A DNA stretch of 25,109 nucleotides from UMGS363 sp051881815 (GTDB taxonomy: Bacteria; Bacillota; Clostridia; Oscillospirales; Ruminococcaceae). The notes under the pieces were generated by a model. That model was not told the origin of the DNA. It made no database searches and saw only the letters and a program-made list of their open reading frames with translations. Shown here in pieces: positions 1 through 7,857 of the stretch (its first letter is position 1; every line of letters starts with the position of its first letter). Where the stretch lies: positions 1 to 25,109 of the forward strand of contig JBJEQP010000015.1 of NCBI GenBank assembly GCA_051881815.1. The letters are read 5' to 3'. Both the position numbers and the translations under genes were made by a program.

Positions 1-91
1 TTATTATACCATATTTTGTCGATTTTGTCTATAGTTTAATTGGTGTTTAGTATTAATTATTATAAAATTTTAATGTTGTTTAGTATAAAAC

Positions 92-119
92 AAAACGGCA
101 GAAATCCTCATTCTGCCGT
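92..119 (-). terminator. Intrinsic terminator after mgsA
   Basis: A 9-bp perfect stem (ACGGCAGAA / TTCTGCCGT, 95-103 with 111-119) has a 7-nt loop. On the minus strand it is followed by TTTTGTTTTA. It lies just past the mgsA stop codon and should end the minD-mgsA transcript. Confidence 0.85.
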
Positions 120-127
120 AAATAGTT

Positions 128-532
128 TTATGCGTTTGGATTAACGATCTGACGCCAGTCGAGGTCGCCTCTTTCAAGAGCGTGGATAAGCGCCTCTGCC
201 GTAGCAATATTGGTCGCAACGGGGATATTGTGAACATCACAAAGTCTTAAAAGGTTCATTTCGTTCGGCTCATGCGGCTTCGGAGAAAGCGGATCTCTGA
301 AAAACAAAAGCAGGTCGATCTCATTGCAGGAAATTCGCGCACAAATCTGCTGATCGCCGCCCTGTGAACCGCTGAGATAGTTCTTTATGTTGAGTCCTGT
401 TGCCTGGGAAACCATCTTGCCCGTTGTTCCTGTTGCGCATATATTATGTTTTGAAAGAATTCCGCAGTAAGCAATGCAGAATTGTACAAGTAATTCTTTT
501 TTAGAGTCGTGTGCAATAAGTGCGATATTCAT
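128..532 (-). CDS. mgsA: Methylglyoxal synthase
   Basis: Cytoplasmic enzyme that converts dihydroxyacetone phosphate to methylglyoxal and phosphate, a bypass of lower glycolysis that relieves phosphate limitation. The 134-residue product is close to the usual family length and carries the family motifs in order: IALIAHD (residues 3-9), ATGTTG (33-38), SGSQGGDQQ (54-62), LLFFRDP (75-81) and CDVHNIPVATN (98-108). D80 and H101 fall where the catalytic Asp and His lie. The start is supported by GGGGAG about 10 nt upstream. It follows minD by 81 nt on the same strand with no terminator between, so the two are probably co-transcribed; mgsA is often the last gene of clostridial mre/min clusters. Identification is firm. 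Confidence 0.96.
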   Translation of the reverse strand: MNIALIAHDSKKELLVQFCIAYCGILSKHNICATGTTGKMVSQATGLNIKNYLSGSQGGDQQICARISCNEIDLLLFFRDPLSPKPHEPNEMNLLRLCDVHNIPVATNIATAEALIHALERGDLDWRQIVNPNA

Positions 533-613
533 TGACCGAAACTCCCCTTCTTTAAATTATTTCCAAGACTGTGATATTTTGTATAGCAGATCGTTATCTT
601 TAGAGTTCCCCTT

Positions 614-1360
614 TTACTGAACCAGCATCTTGAAGCTGAGCGGAACATCCTCACCCTTTATACGGCGTGAGATAGCGTCGAACGCCTTGAATGCATTTGA
701 ACCCGACGGGAGCGGAATACCCTTTCCTGTCGAGATAACAACAGCATCATCGTTCGGTATAACGCCGATAAGCTGAACGCCGACAGTATCAATGATATCG
801 TCAAGATCCTTAATGATATCCGACTGGAATATCTCGGGGTCGATCTTGTTGATGATAAGGCGCTGCTTCTTGTTGCCTCTCTTGTAGAACTCGTCAGACA
901 TTGCACGGGCGTCACGAACGCAGATCGGGTCGGGAGTCGTGTTGATGAGGATAAGATCGGACTGCTCAACAACATCGAAAACGCTTTCATTTGTACCTGC
1001 GGAGGTATCAACGATTATGTATTCGTAATACTTTCTCATTTCCTCGCAGATGCGCTTGATCGTTGCAGCGTCAACCTTGGAGAACGGATCCTCCGGCGCA
1101 CATACAAGGCTGAGGTTGGAAGCGATCTTGACCGGAGTGGTAGCCTGATAAACATCGACTTCGCCTGAAATTACCGAACCGAGGTCATATTTTACCTCGT
1201 CCTTTACGCCAAGCATGATATCAAGGCAGCGAAGGCCGAAGTCAAGTTCTATGATAAGGGTTCTGTGACCCTGTTTAGCAAGAGCAAAACCAAGCTCGGC
1301 ACAGATAGAGGATTTACCGGTACCGCCTTTACCGGATGTTATAGCAATGATTTTAGACAT
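614..1360 (-). CDS. minD: Septum-site-determining ATPase MinD
   Basis: ParA/MinD-family ATPase that helps place the division septum. The 248-residue protein has the deviant Walker A loop GKGGTGKSS (residues 10-18, signature Lys11 and Lys16), the MinD-type segment ELDFGLRCLDIMLG (38-51) and Walker B IIVDTSAG (115-122; Ser replaces the usual Pro). The ATG at 1360 is chosen because AGGAAGGTG precedes it by about 7 nt; an in-frame ATG 33 nt upstream has no such site. The protein ends soon after RRIKGEDVPLSF and lacks the amphipathic membrane-targeting tail (a KGFFxRLKxxF-like stretch) typical of MinD. No minC or minE is adjacent. It could be a MinD-like paralogue rather than a classical Min-system MinD. 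Confidence 0.9.
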   Translation of the reverse strand: MSKIIAITSGKGGTGKSSICAELGFALAKQGHRTLIIELDFGLRCLDIMLGVKDEVKYDLGSVISGEVDVYQATTPVKIASNLSLVCAPEDPFSKVDAATIKRICEEMRKYYEYIIVDTSAGTNESVFDVVEQSDLILINTTPDPICVRDARAMSDEFYKRGNKKQRLIINKIDPEIFQSDIIKDLDDIIDTVGVQLIGVIPNDDAVVISTGKGIPLPSGSNAFKAFDAISRRIKGEDVPLSFKMLVQ

Positions 1361-1434
1361 AAAAACACCTTCCTGTAACAGACATAAACACAAGCCGCAC
1401 GGTTCTTATGCGCATACGGCTATCAATTATTTAT

Positions 1435-1463
1435 ATTGTATCACACTTTTGGCAAAACTCCAA
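1435..1463 (-). promoter_or_regulatory. Predicted sigma-A promoter for minD-mgsA
   Basis: Read on the minus strand: TTGGAG (1458-1463), a 17-bp spacer, then TACAAT (1435-1440), about 75 nt before the minD start codon. With the mrdA terminator just upstream, it separates minD-mgsA from the mre transcript. Confidence 0.6.
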
Positions 1464-1540
1464 GTGTTTTTTTATTAATCTGCACATTTTTGTCAAGTTA
1501 GCTTGTATTTTTGCATTCCTTTTGTTGATTTTGCACATAT

Positions 1541-1573
1541 AAAAATTGCACACTATTTAATATCAGTGTGCAA
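1541..1573 (-). terminator. Intrinsic terminator after mrdA
   Basis: A 9-bp stem TTGCACACT / AGTGTGCAA (1546-1554 with 1565-1573) is followed on the minus strand by TTTTTA. It sits 10 nt beyond the mrdA stop codon and should end the mreC-mreD-mrdA transcript. Confidence 0.85.
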
Positions 1574-1582
1574 ATTTTTAAA

Positions 1583-3727
1583 TTATTGAACCGCAGGTGC
1601 AGTGCCGTCATAGGAAGTCGTTACAACCGTTTCGGCAGGTGCATTTTCGCCGATGCCTGCAAGCAGTGCGGCTCTTTCTTCATCTGTAAGAACATTCGGG
1701 GAAACTACTTTGTAATTCTTGTTGAAATAAGCTTCGATGAGCTGGCGTATCATGAATTTCGAGTATTCGCCGTGTTCGACAAATCCCGAAAATGCGATGA
1801 CGGGATCCTCCGAGGGATAAAAGCCGATGAACGAAGACCCCGTATCTTCCGCAGAAGTCATCTGAGGAGTACCGGTTTTTATTGCCGCCTGCTGCGGAAG
1901 CTCGGAAAGAAGATAATTCGTGTAATAATCCTTGACCGCAGGATAAGAATACGGAACAAAGTTTGCGGCATTTTCCATACCCTTTATTATATTGTCAAAC
2001 GTTACGCCCGTTTCATCGGGAACGTTCGCCGCAACGGTCGGCTGCGTCTTGATAACGAGCTTTTCCAAATTATATGTGTAAACGCTGTCCACAACGTAGG
2101 GCTTGTAGCGTGTGCCGCGGTTTGCGATAGTGTTCGCGAGCATTGCAAGCTGCAGCGGAGTTGCGTATGTTTCCGACTGTCCGATAGAAGCCTGAACAAC
2201 AAGTCCTGCCTGCCATTCAAGGCGGCGTTCCCGGAAGCTTTCGGGCGTTGCGAAATAGCCTGCCATATCACCCGTTTCAAGACCCGTGTTCTGACCGAAG
2301 CCGTAAAGCTTTGCATAGTCTGCAAGGCGGTCGATGCCGAGCAGTCTGCCAGTTTCGTAGAAGAAGATGTTGCAGGATTTCTCGATAGCCGTTACAACGT
2401 TTATCCTGCCGTGATAACCCGTGCATTTCGGCTGATAGTCCTCCCAGTAGGTGTAGACCTTGTTGCAGGAGATGAACGTGTTCGGAGATATTACCCCCTC
2501 GTTGAGTCCTGCCGTTGCCGTGACCGTCTTAAAGGTCGAACCGGGGCGGTAAAGCCCCGAGGTCGCACGGTTAATGAGCGGAGAATTCTCTCCGTTTGCA
2601 ACAGCGGAATAGTTGTTGAGATAATCGTTGATGTTATAGGTCGGAGAAGTCGCAGCTGCGATAAGAGCGCCCGTCCTTGCGTCCGTTACAACGATAGCTC
2701 CGGCATTTGCATTTTCACCCTTTTTGTCCTTTGAGGTCTGATTCTGCAGCCATGTAATATGGTTTTCAAGTATCTGCTGGACCTTGTGCTGATAATCCAT
2801 ATCTATCGTAAGCTTTACGGTATTTCCGGGAACGGTTTCTTTTGTTATCGTATCGGAAGAAACAATGCCGTTTAAAAGCTCAAGCTCACGAGTGCCCATT
2901 TCTCCTCGCAGCTGACTTTCCATAGCCTTTTCAACGCCGCTCTTGCCGAGGACGTCATTGAGCATATAGCCGCTTTCTTTTAGCGTTTCATATTCCTCTG
3001 CGTTTATCGAACCGACCGTTCCGACAAGATGCGGAGCATAGTTGTTTTCCTCGTAAACTCGGATAGCCTCTTCGACAACGTCCATTCCCTCAAGCTCAAA
3101 CGCCGCTTCCTTCAGCTTCACAACGCTTGCCATGGGAACATCCTCTGCGAGCGTGTAGCGGTTTGCCAGCGAGAAGCTGCGTACAACCATTTCATAGCGG
3201 ATGCCGACAATTATCCTTTTCTGCCGAACGGTATAGGAATCATCGACCTTGTAAAGCGCAAGCATCGCTTCGATACATTCCTCCGCAGTCGCATAGGGCT
3301 GCACGGATATGTTTTTGCGAAGCTTTGCAATGTCCGAATCACGCATTTCAAGAAAGCTGTACGGCGCAGTGCGGCTTATCGGCAGAGATTCGTTCCATTC
3401 AACTCCATCCTCGTCAAGTATCTCCGCAATGCGCAGGATTATCCTGTTTATCTCCTGCACATCGGAGGAAAGGAACGCCTTTTCAAGTATTACATTGTAG
3501 CCGACCTTGTTGCTTACAACGGCTTTTCCCGAAGCGTCAACGATCTCTCCTCGGGGTGCGTTTATATCCTGCGTGACGGTTCGTGTGCTTTTTGCCTGTT
3601 CAAGATATTTTTCACCGTCAACGATCTGCATTTTCATCAGCGCAAGAGCGCACATCGACATTGCAAGCAGCACAAATGCTATCAGTATGATCGTTCTGAT
3701 CTTTTTTGCTATTGAAGCGAAATTCAT
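1583..3727 (-). CDS. mrdA: Penicillin-binding protein 2 (class B transpeptidase)
   Basis: Membrane-anchored D,D-transpeptidase that cross-links peptidoglycan, here most likely for lateral wall growth with the MreBCD complex. The 714-residue protein has one N-terminal membrane helix (about residues 10-32), a dimerisation/pedestal region with the APRGEIVDASG motif (57-67), then the transpeptidase domain: STFK (397-400, nucleophile Ser397), SCN (451-453) and KTG (617-619). The length fits class B PBPs. It starts 2 nt after the mreD stop codon, so translation is probably coupled; the upstream GAGAG is a weak site. RodA, the usual polymerase partner, is not next to it. The choice of PBP2 over the divisional FtsI rests on the mreBCD neighbours. 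Confidence 0.93.
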   Translation of the reverse strand: MNFASIAKKIRTIILIAFVLLAMSMCALALMKMQIVDGEKYLEQAKSTRTVTQDINAPRGEIVDASGKAVVSNKVGYNVILEKAFLSSDVQEINRIILRIAEILDEDGVEWNESLPISRTAPYSFLEMRDSDIAKLRKNISVQPYATAEECIEAMLALYKVDDSYTVRQKRIIVGIRYEMVVRSFSLANRYTLAEDVPMASVVKLKEAAFELEGMDVVEEAIRVYEENNYAPHLVGTVGSINAEEYETLKESGYMLNDVLGKSGVEKAMESQLRGEMGTRELELLNGIVSSDTITKETVPGNTVKLTIDMDYQHKVQQILENHITWLQNQTSKDKKGENANAGAIVVTDARTGALIAAATSPTYNINDYLNNYSAVANGENSPLINRATSGLYRPGSTFKTVTATAGLNEGVISPNTFISCNKVYTYWEDYQPKCTGYHGRINVVTAIEKSCNIFFYETGRLLGIDRLADYAKLYGFGQNTGLETGDMAGYFATPESFRERRLEWQAGLVVQASIGQSETYATPLQLAMLANTIANRGTRYKPYVVDSVYTYNLEKLVIKTQPTVAANVPDETGVTFDNIIKGMENAANFVPYSYPAVKDYYTNYLLSELPQQAAIKTGTPQMTSAEDTGSSFIGFYPSEDPVIAFSGFVEHGEYSKFMIRQLIEAYFNKNYKVVSPNVLTDEERAALLAGIGENAPAETVVTTSYDGTAPAVQ

Positions 3728-3729
3728 AT

Positions 3730-4296
3730 TTATTCTCTCACAATATTTTCGGATTTTTCCTCAACATAGGTCTCCTTGATGACTCCGAGCTGTGACGACA
3801 AGAAGCGTATGAGCGGATAAAACACCGCCGAAGCTATGACCGTGAAGATCATAACAGGCACTATCTCATGCAGATATATAGCACCTCTGTCATCATATCC
3901 CCATATAGAGTAGTAAAAAATATATCGAAGACCCGTCTGTATAAACGCGGTCGCAGCGGTCAGCGCAAGAACGTTGACAATATGCCGCCTCATTATAAAA
4001 TAAAAAAGCAGCGAGGTCATAAGACAGCACATAGTAAGTATAACACCGTTAAGACCGACTATCGTCCCTTCCGCAGCGTCAAGCATCAGTCCCGCAAGAC
4101 AGCCAAGTATCGCAGAGTTGAACGGATCCTCAAAAACAGCGATACATATCGCCGTCGCCACAATAAAAAGCGGCATCCTGTGGATGGACGACATCGTTGT
4201 CATAATGATATATTCGATAAAAAGCAGCAGAAAATATATTGTCCAGCGAAGAACCGCACGGATCTTTTCCTTCCGCCTTTTTATATCAATGTTCAA
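3730..4296 (-). CDS. mreD: Rod shape-determining membrane protein MreD
   Basis: Integral membrane component of the elongation complex, linking MreC and PBP2. The 188-residue protein is very hydrophobic: helices at about 16-34, 42-75, 80-101, 106-125 and 142-165. The motif LDAAEGTIVGLNGV resembles the conserved MreD loop (family D-x-x-x-G-x-x-G-x-x-x). The start codon is a TTG (4294-4296), chosen because a strong GGAGG lies 7 nt upstream; no ATG fits as well. The gene lies between mreC and mrdA as in other Firmicutes. A 162-nt gap to mreC holds a duplicated copy of the mreC tail. Confidence 0.9.
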   Translation of the reverse strand: MNIDIKRRKEKIRAVLRWTIYFLLLFIEYIIMTTMSSIHRMPLFIVATAICIAVFEDPFNSAILGCLAGLMLDAAEGTIVGLNGVILTMCCLMTSLLFYFIMRRHIVNVLALTAATAFIQTGLRYIFYYSIWGYDDRGAIYLHEIVPVMIFTVIASAVFYPLIRFLSSQLGVIKETYVEEKSENIVRE

Positions 4297-4346
4297 AATG
4301 CAGCCTCCTTAAACCGAGTGTCGTAAAGATGATTTTTTCGGTTCCA

Positions 4347-4480
4347 ACACTCCCCTGCAAATTACTCAAGAGGGTTCCCATTTATGCAGAGTGTCATTAA
4401 TAAGTATCTGCCGTTACCGTGCCGACAGCTTTAAGTTCTTCGTACACTACCCTGCGAATTACCCAAGGGGGTTCCCCTTT
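4347..4480 (-). repeat. Direct repeat of the mreC 3' end
   Basis: Two 37-nt segments, 4347-4383 and 4444-4480, match at 32 of 37 positions, 97 nt apart. The right-hand copy contains the last codons and stop of mreC (…GNPLG-stop). The left-hand copy, read in another frame, would give …GNPLE-stop, so it looks like a leftover of a local duplication. It also pairs ACACTC with GAGTGT across its own loop. Confidence 0.6.
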
Positions 4481-5316
4481 TTCTTACCTTCAAATTCCGT
4501 CACAACGAATACCGTACTGACAGAGAAAGGATCGGATGCAGGCTTGATAAGAGCATATTTTGAAAGCCCGCTGTCCTCCATAACGATCTTTTCGACCGTT
4601 CCGACAAGCTGGCCCGACGGGAAGGTCTCACTTCCCGATGTGAAAATGATATCGCCGAGCATTATTTCAGCCGATTTGTCAATATAGCTCATTTTGCAGA
4701 GTCCGTCCTGAACGAATTCATAATCGCCTTCAAGAATACCTGCAGCCTTCGTGCGAAGAACGGTAACTCCCACCGCAGATTTCGGGGAAAGCAGAGTCCT
4801 CACCCTCGATGTGCTCTCCGAAACATCGTAGCAAGTGCCGATAAGTCCCTGTGAAGTGATAACGGGATCGTTGGGCGAGATGCCGTCCTTGCTGCCCTTG
4901 TCGATCGTAAAAGAGCCGTAAGGGTCGTTCGCCGTCCTTGCAATTACCGTGCACGGCGAGGAGAAAACAAAGCTCTCGTTGTCCTCTTTGAGCTGTAAAA
5001 GCTGTTTCAGCTCGGAATTTTCCGTCTGAATTTTATCATAGTCAATGATCTCGTTGTAAAGCTGATTAAGTCGCTCACGAAGCTGCTCGTTTTCATCACG
5101 GTATTTTTTTGCGTTCGCAAGCGTGTCGATCGTGTCCGAAACGGAGCGTGAGATCGATGTTGAAGCCTTCTGAAAGGGCTCCGTTATCGCATCAAAAATT
5201 GATACTCCCATTATAGCATATCCGCCCGTTGTAAGGGAGTATATCATAAAGCCTATAAGAACGGCAATGACCGCCGCAATTATCTTAAATTTTGTCGATT
5301 TAAAAAAATCCCTCAC
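4459..5316 (-). CDS. mreC: Rod shape-determining protein MreC
   Basis: Bitopic membrane protein that scaffolds and activates the elongation machinery outside the cytoplasm. With the GTG start at 5314-5316 the product has 285 residues: a short basic N-terminus, one membrane helix (about 11-29), a coiled coil with many Glu/Leu/Asn (about 68-112), then the two beta-rich domains (about 118-275) with SPCTVIARTANDPYGSF and the DGISPNDPVIT stretch typical of MreC. The GTG is preferred because GGGAG lies 8 nt upstream; an ATG overlapping it is out of frame and stops at once. Frame remains open upstream to 5415, but that stretch crosses a terminator hairpin. It precedes mreD on the same strand. Confidence 0.93.
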   Translation of the reverse strand: MRDFFKSTKFKIIAAVIAVLIGFMIYSLTTGGYAIMGVSIFDAITEPFQKASTSISRSVSDTIDTLANAKKYRDENEQLRERLNQLYNEIIDYDKIQTENSELKQLLQLKEDNESFVFSSPCTVIARTANDPYGSFTIDKGSKDGISPNDPVITSQGLIGTCYDVSESTSRVRTLLSPKSAVGVTVLRTKAAGILEGDYEFVQDGLCKMSYIDKSAEIMLGDIIFTSGSETFPSGQLVGTVEKIVMEDSGLSKYALIKPASDPFSVSTVFVVTEFEGKKKGNPLG

Positions 5317-5355
5317 ATTATCATCTCCCTTATGCCATAAAATAAGAGTACTCCG

Positions 5356-5381
5356 AAAAAAGGCGGATAGATCTATCCGCC
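5356..5381 (-). terminator. Intrinsic terminator between mreB and mreC
   Basis: A perfect 20-bp palindrome (5362-5381, arms GGCGGATAGA / TCTATCCGCC) is followed on the minus strand by six T. It lies 30 nt after the mreB stop codon and 40 nt before the mreC start, so it should end or attenuate the mreB message before mreC. Confidence 0.85.
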
Positions 5382-5411
5382 CCTTTATTCGTGTTTTTTT
5401 GATCCGTTTTA

Positions 5412-6428
5412 TCAATAATACTTTGAATCGTCGTTGAGAACTTCGTGAAGCTTGTCAATATCCTCGAGCACCTTGCCTGTGCCGTCAGCAACGCAGTCAA
5501 GCGGAGAATCCGCAATGTTTACGGGCATACCCGTTTCCTTGTTGATAAGCTTGTCAAGTCCTCTGATAAGAGCACCGCCGCCTGCGAGCGTGATACCCTG
5601 GTCAATGATGTCGGCAGCAAGCTCCGGAGGAGTCTTTTCAAGCGTAACCTTGATAGCTTCAATAACGTGAGAAAGAGGTTCTGCAAGAGCTTCTCTTATC
5701 TCTGCCGAGGTAACGGTGATGTTTTCGGGCAGACCGTTGAGAAGGTTGCGTCCCTTTATTTCCATATCGGTTTCCTGCTCCATAGGGAATGCGGAACCGA
5801 TAGCGATCTTTACATTTTCGGCGGTTCTTTCACCGATGAGGAGATTGTATTTTTTCTTGATGTAGTTGATGATAGCTGTGTCGAATGCGTCGCCTGCGAT
5901 CCTTACGGAACGGGATGTTACGATGCCGCCGAGTGATATAACAGCAACCTCGGAAGTACCGCCGCCGATGTCAACGATCATAGAACCCTGCGGTTCGGAA
6001 ACGGGAAGACCTGCGCCGATTGCTGCAGCCATAGGCTCTTCAATTATGTTTACACGCTTTGCGCCCGAGTTTTCGGTCGCTTCCTTAACAGCACGGCGTT
6101 CAACAGCTGTGATGCCGGAAGGAATACAGATAACAACTCTTGCCTTTGTGAAGAAGGAACCCTTGAGAGCCTTGCTGATAAATTCCTGAAGCATTGTCGT
6201 TGTCATTTCAAAATCAGCGATAACGCCGTCCTTGAGCGGACGAACAGCAACGATCGATCCGGGAGTACGTCCGATAACGTCCTTTGCCTCCTGACCGACA
6301 TATTTAGCTCTGTCCGTGCGAGTGTCAACAGCAACAACGGACGGTTCTCTTATAATGATGCCCTTGCCCTTCATGTAAACGAGGGTGTTGGCAGTTCCGA
6401 GGTCAATACCGATATCTTTAGTAAACAT
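5412..6428 (-). CDS. mreB: Rod shape-determining actin homologue MreB
   Basis: Actin-like ATPase that forms membrane-bound filaments directing lateral wall synthesis. The 338-residue protein has phosphate-1 motif IDLGTANT (8-15), connect-1 KDGVIADF (66-73), the IIEEPMAAAIGAG segment (128-140), phosphate-2 VDIGGGTSE (152-160) and the adenosine motif GGGALIRGL near 289-297. The ATG at 6428 is chosen because GGAGG precedes it by about 6-7 nt; upstream in-frame ATGs would lie in or ahead of the promoter region. It is the first gene of the mre cluster and has its own promoter and terminator, so it may be expressed apart from, or above, mreCD. Identification is firm; an Mbl-type paralogue cannot be excluded. 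Confidence 0.97.
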   Translation of the reverse strand: MFTKDIGIDLGTANTLVYMKGKGIIIREPSVVAVDTRTDRAKYVGQEAKDVIGRTPGSIVAVRPLKDGVIADFEMTTTMLQEFISKALKGSFFTKARVVICIPSGITAVERRAVKEATENSGAKRVNIIEEPMAAAIGAGLPVSEPQGSMIVDIGGGTSEVAVISLGGIVTSRSVRIAGDAFDTAIINYIKKKYNLLIGERTAENVKIAIGSAFPMEQETDMEIKGRNLLNGLPENITVTSAEIREALAEPLSHVIEAIKVTLEKTPPELAADIIDQGITLAGGGALIRGLDKLINKETGMPVNIADSPLDCVADGTGKVLEDIDKLHEVLNDDSKYY

Positions 6429-6522
6429 TTTTATCCTCCATAACATTATTTTTATCCGATAAAGCCGACTTATCGGCGCTTGTTTTATGTACAAATCCGC
6501 ATATAACGGCACTTATACTAAT

Positions 6523-6551
6523 ATTATACCACCATAAAACGCAGTCTACAA
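6523..6551 (-). promoter_or_regulatory. Predicted sigma-A promoter of mreB
   Basis: Minus strand: TTGTAG (6546-6551), 17-bp spacer ending TGG, then TATAAT (6523-6528). It lies about 95 nt upstream of the mreB start codon and would give a leader of roughly 90 nt. Confidence 0.75.
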
Positions 6552-6700
6552 CACTTTTTTTCATGGTTTTTTTCAATTTTCGCATTTTTGGCTTTGTGAA
6601 TAACACATAAATTTCGGAGAAAAAAATTTTAGTGCATTTTTACTAATGAGAGATATTCAACAATGAATAACAAACCCCGATAATTTATTTGACCATATAG

Positions 6701-6745
6701 AAAATCGGCGCATATCATGACAAACAAAACATGATATACACCGAT
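6701..6745 (-). terminator. Terminator after birA
   Basis: ATCGG and ATATCATG (6704-6719) pair with CATGATAT and CCGAT (6730-6745) around a 3x3 internal loop. On the minus strand a short TTTT follows. It lies 21 nt past the birA stop codon. Confidence 0.65.
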
Positions 6746-6766
6746 ATTGTTTATTGTGTTTTCAAA

Positions 6767-7735
6767 TCAAGCAAATCTTATCGTTCCGGAGCTTATGGCT
6801 TTTTCTTCGCCGTCGTCGCAGCGGACGAGCAGTCTGCACTTTTCATCTATGCCGTAACAATCTGCAGTGAACATATCTTCACCCTGCGTAATGACGATCC
6901 TTCTGCCGATTACATTTGAACGGCTGACATATTCCTTCATGAACTCGCCGCTGTCGATATTGTCAAGCTGCTCTTCAAGGCAGTTAAGCATCTCTGCGGC
7001 AAGCTGATTTCTCGAAACGTTATGGTTTATCTCCATTTTTATCGACGTTGCAACGTTTGCAAGTTCTTCGGGGAACGATGAATTCTGAACGTTTACGCCT
7101 ATTCCTATTACCGCATATTCAAGTCCGCCCTGCTCGACATCGACCGAAGCCTCGGTAAGGATGCCGCACACCTTTTTATCGTTGATATAAATGTCGTTTA
7201 CCCACTTGATCTTGCACTCAACCTCGGGCGCAACTCTCTCGATCGCCTGTGCAACGGCAACCGCCGCGCAGCTTGTAACAAGCAGAGAGCTGTCTATTGA
7301 GAGCTTCGGTCTGATAATAACGCTCATATAAACGCCCATGCCGAGCGGCGAATGGAACTTCCGTCCGAGTCTTCCCTTTCCGCCCGTTTGTATCTCTGCG
7401 ATAACGGTCGTACCGTGTACAGCGCCGTAATGAGCGGCTTCCTTTGTGAATGAATTTGTCGAATCTATCTCACGGTATATATCAAGCTTTCTTCCGAGAG
7501 CTTTCGTTTTAAGATATGGTCTCATTGCCTGTTCATTGAGAAGATCGTTCGATTCCTCAAGGCAATATCCTCGGTTTGTCACAGCCGAAATTGAATACCC
7601 CTCGCTTCGGAGCACGTTCACAGCCTTCCATACTGCGCCTCTTGTAACTCCTACCGTATTTGAGATCTTTGTGCCTGAAACTGTTTTGCCTTTGTTTGCC
7701 TCCAGAACGGCAAGCACCCTGTCTTTTAATGCCAT
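6767..7735 (-). CDS. birA: Bifunctional biotin-protein ligase / biotin operon repressor
   Basis: Activates biotin as biotinyl-AMP and attaches it to carboxylase carrier proteins; the long form also represses biotin genes. The 322-residue protein has an N-terminal winged helix (about residues 1-60, with GVTRGAVWKAVNVLRSEGY), then the ligase domain: substrate motif DSTN (91-94), biotin/AMP loop QTGGKGRLGRKF (116-127), KWVNDIYIND (177-186) and KVCGILTE (188-195), with a small C-terminal beta domain. The length matches class II BirA. AAAGGGAG lies about 6 nt upstream of the ATG. It is divergent from the next gene; a 15-bp palindrome overlaps its likely -10 box. No biotin synthesis genes are visible in the window. 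Confidence 0.95.
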   Translation of the reverse strand: MALKDRVLAVLEANKGKTVSGTKISNTVGVTRGAVWKAVNVLRSEGYSISAVTNRGYCLEESNDLLNEQAMRPYLKTKALGRKLDIYREIDSTNSFTKEAAHYGAVHGTTVIAEIQTGGKGRLGRKFHSPLGMGVYMSVIIRPKLSIDSSLLVTSCAAVAVAQAIERVAPEVECKIKWVNDIYINDKKVCGILTEASVDVEQGGLEYAVIGIGVNVQNSSFPEELANVATSIKMEINHNVSRNQLAAEMLNCLEEQLDNIDSGEFMKEYVSRSNVIGRRIVITQGEDMFTADCYGIDEKCRLLVRCDDGEEKAISSGTIRFA

Positions 7736-7793
7736 TTTTTACTCCCTTTAATATACAGGAAAGCTCCAAAAGCTATTCCTGCTTATTATTAAT

Positions 7794-7811
7794 ATTATAC
7801 TGTAACAGTAT
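7794..7811 (-). promoter_or_regulatory. Possible -10 box and operator dyad upstream of birA
   Basis: On the minus strand TATAAT (7794-7799) lies about 58 nt upstream of birA. It overlaps the perfect palindrome ATACTGT-A-ACAGTAT (7797-7811). No good -35 is seen. The dyad could bind a repressor, perhaps BirA itself, but it does not match the BirA operator I know. Confidence 0.35.
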
Positions 7812-7857
7812 GAACTATTCTATCACAAATAATGTACTAAATCATAATATAGAGTAA

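Larger units (their letters stand above)
6429..6766 (-). other. birA-mreB intergenic region
   Basis: This 338-nt gap holds the birA terminator (6701-6745), an AT-rich stretch with no visible gene (about 6552-6700), the mreB promoter (6523-6551), and a leader with two mutually exclusive small hairpins (6456-6477) just ahead of the mreB ribosome binding site. Confidence 0.6.

Noticed and set aside
1568..2734. 388-codon open frame on plus, antisense to mrdA
   Set aside because: It lies wholly opposite a well-supported PBP2 gene, has no recognisable domain, is rich in Arg/Cys as shadow frames are, and has no ribosome binding site.
5317..5415. Longer MreC starting at 5415
   Set aside because: The extra part crosses a terminator hairpin, and the GTG at 5316 has its own ribosome binding site.
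6512..6528. ATACTAATAT at the mreB promoter as a third palindromic-element end
   Set aside because: Only about 10 nt match, they overlap a promoter -10 box, and there is no core or opposite arm nearby.
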